A stretch of 8,757 nt of DNA from contig CAMLDJ010000236.1 in assembly GCA_946478755.1 (NCBI GenBank), positions 1-8,757 on the forward strand, in the 5' to 3' direction. The position numbers and the translations under genes were made by a program. This document shows, one piece after another, positions 5,560-8,757 of this stretch (position 1 is the stretch's first letter; each line of letters begins with the position of its first letter). This DNA is from an uncultured Pedobacter sp. GTDB taxonomy: Bacteria > Bacteroidota > Bacteroidia > Sphingobacteriales > Sphingobacteriaceae. The notes under the pieces were generated by a model. The model saw only the letters and a program-made list of their open reading frames with translations, had not been told where the DNA came from and did not search any database.

Positions 5560-6006
5560 ATGAAGATCATAACAGGAATAATATTCGTGGCAATTGTTGC
5601 AATTGCCTGTAATCAACAACAAAAACAAGAGAAGAATTATAAAACGGTACGTGATGAGGTCATGCAATTTCATGATCTGGTCATGGCCGATCATGAAGTA
5701 ATTGTAAAGAACCAGATGAAGCTGGATTCCCTGCTAAAAGATTTGAAAGGATTAAAAGCACGGTTTCCAGATGTTGATACGGTAAAGGAGAAAGAAAGAA
5801 TGATTGCGCTGATCGGGGACCTTTCGAAAGCCGAAGACCGGATGAACGATTGGATGCACGCCTTTGAACCGGATGTAACTGGTAAGTCAGATCCCGTTGC
5901 CGTACAGTACTTTGAGGATGAAAAAGCTAAAATTGCTGCGGTCGACAGCCTCTATAAAAAAGAGATCAGCTTGTCTAATGTTTACCTGGATAAATTCAAG
6001 AAATAA
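5560..6006 (+). CDS. Met/His-containing helical lipoprotein, first gene of SCO-TonB operon
   Basis: A 148-residue lipoprotein of unknown function. The signal peptide ends in a lipobox AIAC, with the lipidated Cys at C17. The mature part is mostly charged helix, likely a coiled coil or helical bundle. Residues M35, H38, M42 and H45 are spaced i, i+3, i+7, i+10, so they line one helix face; M95, M99 and H100 lie in RMNDWMHAF. This arrangement suggests a soft-metal site such as copper, which is inference. Similar Bacteroidota lipoproteins with a DWM motif are often given uninformative names. The stop codon overlaps the start of the SCO gene (TAATG), so the two are probably translationally coupled and work together in the periplasm. 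The start is preceded by no Shine-Dalgarno. The gene lies directly behind the GGTTAACA repeat array. Confidence 0.8.
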   Translation: MKIITGIIFVAIVAIACNQQQKQEKNYKTVRDEVMQFHDLVMADHEVIVKNQMKLDSLLKDLKGLKARFPDVDTVKEKERMIALIGDLSKAEDRMNDWMHAFEPDVTGKSDPVAVQYFEDEKAKIAAVDSLYKKEISLSNVYLDKFKK

Positions 6007-6641
6007 TGAAAACCGTAGGAATATGTTTGTTTTTTGTAGCTATGGTGTTGTTAAGCTGTAAAGATAAGCCGAAACGCTTGCCCTTTTTACAGTTGGAAAC
6101 TTCAGAGCGGGTAGTAGGGGGCAAGACCATAACTGATTCTTCTTTTCGCACCATACCAGCTTTTAAACTGTTCAATCAGGATAGTGTTGCGGTGACAGAG
6201 AAAGATTTTGAAGGAGCCATCTATGTCGCAGATTTTTTCTTTACTTCTTGTCCCACCATTTGTCCGGTGATGCACCGAAACCTTTTAAAGGTATATCAAA
6301 AATATAAAGGCAACCCGCAAGTTAAACTGGCTTCACATACTATTGATGTGAAGTACGATGTTCCTTCAAGAATGAAAACTTATGCCACAAAATTAGGCGT
6401 TGAAGGTACACAATGGGAATACCTTTGGGGAACAAGGGATGAGATCTATGCATTAGCTGAACGCAATTATCTGGTAGTGGCGCAAGAGGATAAAAATGCT
6501 CCCGGTGGTTTTGTGCACCAGGGTTACCTGGTGCTGGTGGATAAAGAAAAACGGATCAGAGGGGCATATGATGGGACCCAGGATAAGGAAGTAAGGCAGC
6601 TGATGGATGATATGGACATTTTATTAAAAGAATATAAATAG
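6006..6641 (+). CDS. SCO1/SenC family copper-handling lipoprotein
   Basis: SCO proteins are thioredoxin-fold periplasmic factors that deliver copper to, or reduce, the CuA site of cytochrome c oxidase. The 211-residue protein starts with a lipoprotein signal ending LLSC (C18), so it is membrane-anchored. The copper motif is intact: C82 and C86 in TSCPTICPVMH, and H171 in GGFVHQGYLVLVD. The strand preceding the motif, IYVADFFFTSC, and the SHTIDVKYDVP segment are also family-typical. Length is normal for a bacterial SCO. It shares one base with the upstream lipoprotein gene (TAATG), and the TonB receptor begins 2 bases after its stop, so the three form one transcript. No oxidase genes lie in this window, so the target enzyme is unknown; a redox or copper-sensing role is also possible. 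Confidence 0.92.
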   Translation: MKTVGICLFFVAMVLLSCKDKPKRLPFLQLETSERVVGGKTITDSSFRTIPAFKLFNQDSVAVTEKDFEGAIYVADFFFTSCPTICPVMHRNLLKVYQKYKGNPQVKLASHTIDVKYDVPSRMKTYATKLGVEGTQWEYLWGTRDEIYALAERNYLVVAQEDKNAPGGFVHQGYLVLVDKEKRIRGAYDGTQDKEVRQLMDDMDILLKEYK

Positions 6642-6643
6642 TC

Positions 6644-8757
6644 ATGACCGTCAGATACCTATTTCTATTTATCGGGCTGGTGATGCTTTCATTACAGTCC
6701 TATGCACAGACGCATCCCCTTAAGGGCCATATTTATGATGCTCAAACCCGGCAGCCTTTGGCTGGGGTAATTATAATGGATACCCAATCCCGGCAGCTTA
6801 CTAAATCGGATGCGAGTGGCACTTTCGAAATCGATTCCAGCCAGCCGGGTGAAAAAGTAATGGCCGTACTTAGAGGCTATAAAATTCAGACTATTAAAAT
6901 TAGCAGTCAGGAATACGAACTGAACGTGCAACTGGAGGCCGATGGTGTGAATCTGAACGAAGTTCACGTTACTGGATATAACAATAGCAATAAAACCATC
7001 AAGGAAACGGCAGGAGCAATCGCGCTCCTCACCCGGAAAGACATCAATCAGGGAAACGGAATGTCCTTACAATCTGCCTTGAATGGGATTCCAGGTGTAC
7101 GTATGGATCAAAGCACGCTTTCTGAAGCCCGCATCTCCATCCGCGGAAATGGCGTCCGCGCGGCTTACGGCATTCGCAACATCAGGGTCTACGTCAACGA
7201 AATTCCGGTTACCGAGGCCGATGGCACAACAAGGATCGAGGCACTTGATGTGAACGGTATTGGCACGGCGGAAGTGATGAAAGGGCCGGCCTCAAGTATT
7301 TATGGTGCCGGTACCGGCGGTGTAATTAACTTTCAGTTGCAGCGTGCGCCCTACCAGGAGGAAAGCCTGGAAGCTTCCGCTTTAACCGGCGCTTATGGTT
7401 TACGCCGTTTGGCCACCACTTACCGTAGTGGAGGGGATATGCTAAACAGCTACGTCTCCTATGGTTGGCAGGAATATAGTGGCTACCGGCAGCACAGTAA
7501 TGATATGCGCAGATTCCTGACGGGTAACTTTCAGCTTTTTCCAAGCAGTAAACGCATCATTACTTTGATGTTGAACAAGACCACCCAGTACTCAAAGATC
7601 CCGGGGTCGCTTACAGCAGATCAGGTTTCAGCAGATCCTTTACAGGCCAATGCAACTAATCTGGACAAGCAAGCCGGCAGATATCAAACTTGGACACGCA
7701 TCGGATTGGGACAGCAATACCAATTCAATGATCAGTTTTCAAATCACACCAGTGTATTTACTTATTTTTACGATCTCGATCACCCACTTCCTTATGCCTA
7801 TATCAGAAATTTTTATCAGAGCTATGGAGGAAGGACCCGGTTCAGTTACGATCCGCACTTTGTCACCCTGCCTACCCGCTTTGTCCTCGGGGCTGAGTTG
7901 AATGAAGGGCTAACCAAGGGCACCCAATATGTAAACAACCATGGCTTGGAAGGCGCGGTAAATTCAAATGTGGATTACAGAAATAGACAATACGCTTTGT
8001 TCTTTCAGTCAGAAACAGCACTTGGCCCTCAAACGACGCTAACTTTGGGATTAAGTTATAGCAGTCTCAACTACAAGGTGAACGACTATTTAAAGCTGCA
8101 TCAAAGCGGAGTAAAGCAGTTTGACCCTCAGGCAAGCCCGAGAGTAGCCCTGAGCCATTGCTTTAGTGATGCGTTGAGTTTACATGCGAGTGTAAGCTCG
8201 GGATTTTCGCCTCCTTCCAGTTCCGAGATCAAGAACGTAGACGGTTCTATAAATCCGGTTTTACAGGCCGAACGGGCACTTAACTATGAACTCAATGCCA
8301 AAGGGAGCTTGTTTGGATCCAGGCTGGCTTATGATCTGGCGCTGTTTAAAATGGACATGAAGGGAGAGCTGATCGCACAATCTGTACAACAGGGCATAAC
8401 CATTTATAACAATGCAGGGAAAACGAGTCATAACGGAGCGGAATTGTCTTTGTCATACCAGTTGCTAAGGAAGGATGAGCAGAGCGGAACGCTAAGTCTG
8501 CGCCCCTTTGCTGCACTTACCTATTCTGATTTTAAGTTTAAGGACTATAAGATCCTCAATGCACAAAGCGAAGTGACCGCTAGTTATAGCGGGAATAAGC
8601 TGACAGGCATTGCGCCATGGGTACTCCATATTGGTGTCGACCTGGAAACAAACTCAGGTCTTTACTTTTATGGAAGTTACCTTTACAATGACCGCCTGCC
8701 TGTAAATGATGCAAATTCGGTTTATAACCCTTCCTATGAAGTATTGAATGCTAAAAT
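6644..8757 (+). CDS. TonB-dependent outer-membrane receptor, 3' end outside window
   Basis: The frame stays open from the ATG at 6644 to the window end (704 complete codons) and lacks only its C-terminus. Residues 1-21 are a signal peptide (cleavage likely after SYA). Residues about 24-103 form a carboxypeptidase-regulatory-like beta-sandwich (GHIYDAQTRQPLAGVII), common in Bacteroidota receptors. The segment EVHVTG at 106-111 resembles a TonB box. The plug runs to about 230 and contains GIPGVRMD, the ISIRGNG loop and EVMKGPASSIYG (210-221) before GGVINF (225-230). The rest is beta-barrel strands, including SGFSPPSSSEIKN and QAERALNYEL, like FecA-type metal-chelate receptors. No SusD gene is visible, so glycan uptake is unlikely. 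Its place 2 bases behind the SCO gene suggests copper or a metal chelate as ligand; this is inference, and an iron-chelate or haem role is the main alternative. Confidence 0.93.
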   Translation, partial: MTVRYLFLFIGLVMLSLQSYAQTHPLKGHIYDAQTRQPLAGVIIMDTQSRQLTKSDASGTFEIDSSQPGEKVMAVLRGYKIQTIKISSQEYELNVQLEADGVNLNEVHVTGYNNSNKTIKETAGAIALLTRKDINQGNGMSLQSALNGIPGVRMDQSTLSEARISIRGNGVRAAYGIRNIRVYVNEIPVTEADGTTRIEALDVNGIGTAEVMKGPASSIYGAGTGGVINFQLQRAPYQEESLEASALTGAYGLRRLATTYRSGGDMLNSYVSYGWQEYSGYRQHSNDMRRFLTGNFQLFPSSKRIITLMLNKTTQYSKIPGSLTADQVSADPLQANATNLDKQAGRYQTWTRIGLGQQYQFNDQFSNHTSVFTYFYDLDHPLPYAYIRNFYQSYGGRTRFSYDPHFVTLPTRFVLGAELNEGLTKGTQYVNNHGLEGAVNSNVDYRNRQYALFFQSETALGPQTTLTLGLSYSSLNYKVNDYLKLHQSGVKQFDPQASPRVALSHCFSDALSLHASVSSGFSPPSSSEIKNVDGSINPVLQAERALNYELNAKGSLFGSRLAYDLALFKMDMKGELIAQSVQQGITIYNNAGKTSHNGAELSLSYQLLRKDEQSGTLSLRPFAALTYSDFKFKDYKILNAQSEVTASYSGNKLTGIAPWVLHIGVDLETNSGLYFYGSYLYNDRLPVNDANSVYNPSYEVLNAK

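Noticed and set aside
7650..7901. Open frame of 83 codons inside the receptor gene
   Set aside because: The receptor frame is open throughout with plug and barrel motifs. The internal frame is a shadow.
6644..8757. Receptor considered as a SusC-type glycan importer
   Set aside because: It has the carboxypeptidase-regulatory-like domain, but no SusD partner is visible in the window (downstream sequence is not seen). The barrel segments look FecA-like and the upstream neighbour is SCO, so a metal-chelate role fits better.

Overview
The window looks like chromosomal DNA of a Bacteroidota bacterium, most likely a Sphingobacteriaceae member of the Pedobacter type. This is inferred from several things. 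Gene starts lack Shine-Dalgarno motifs. There is a TAnnTTTG-type promoter element just upstream of one gene. Lipoprotein and SCO genes sit next to a TonB-dependent receptor that carries an N-terminal carboxypeptidase-regulatory-like domain. GC content is moderate. No RNA genes, insertion sequences, CRISPR arrays or phage genes were seen. All six genes lie on the + strand.

Left part (1-2735): a complete cobalamin riboswitch, with its B12 box at 181-197, precedes metE, the B12-independent methionine synthase. The stretch between aptamer and start codon holds hairpins followed by T-runs that could act as terminator and anti-terminator. The expected logic is that B12 shuts off metE when a B12-dependent synthase (not in this window) can work. 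A 10-13 bp perfect hairpin follows metE.

Middle (2755-4735): a complete fabH-type ketoacyl-ACP synthase III begins only 19 bases after that hairpin, so it may depend on read-through from metE. A strong intrinsic terminator closes it. A stand-alone alpha/beta hydrolase with a GHSLGG nucleophile elbow follows, with its own T-rich promoter region.

Right part (4807-8757): this is the most interesting section. A small membrane-associated or exported protein with a C-x9-C-x3-C motif (4807-5214) comes first. Next is a 345-base intergenic region with two different short tandem-repeat arrays: an 18-bp unit in four near-identical copies plus one decayed copy, and a GGTTAACA motif repeated four times at 20-23 bp spacing. 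A tightly coupled operon follows: a Met/His-containing helical lipoprotein, an SCO-family lipoprotein with CxxxC and a downstream His, and a TonB-dependent outer-membrane receptor cut by the window end. The stop and start of the first two overlap (TAATG) and the receptor starts 2 bases after the SCO stop. SCO proteins handle copper for cytochrome oxidase assembly. A reasonable inference is therefore a copper (or related metal) uptake and delivery module running from outer membrane to periplasm, with the repeat arrays as candidate operators.
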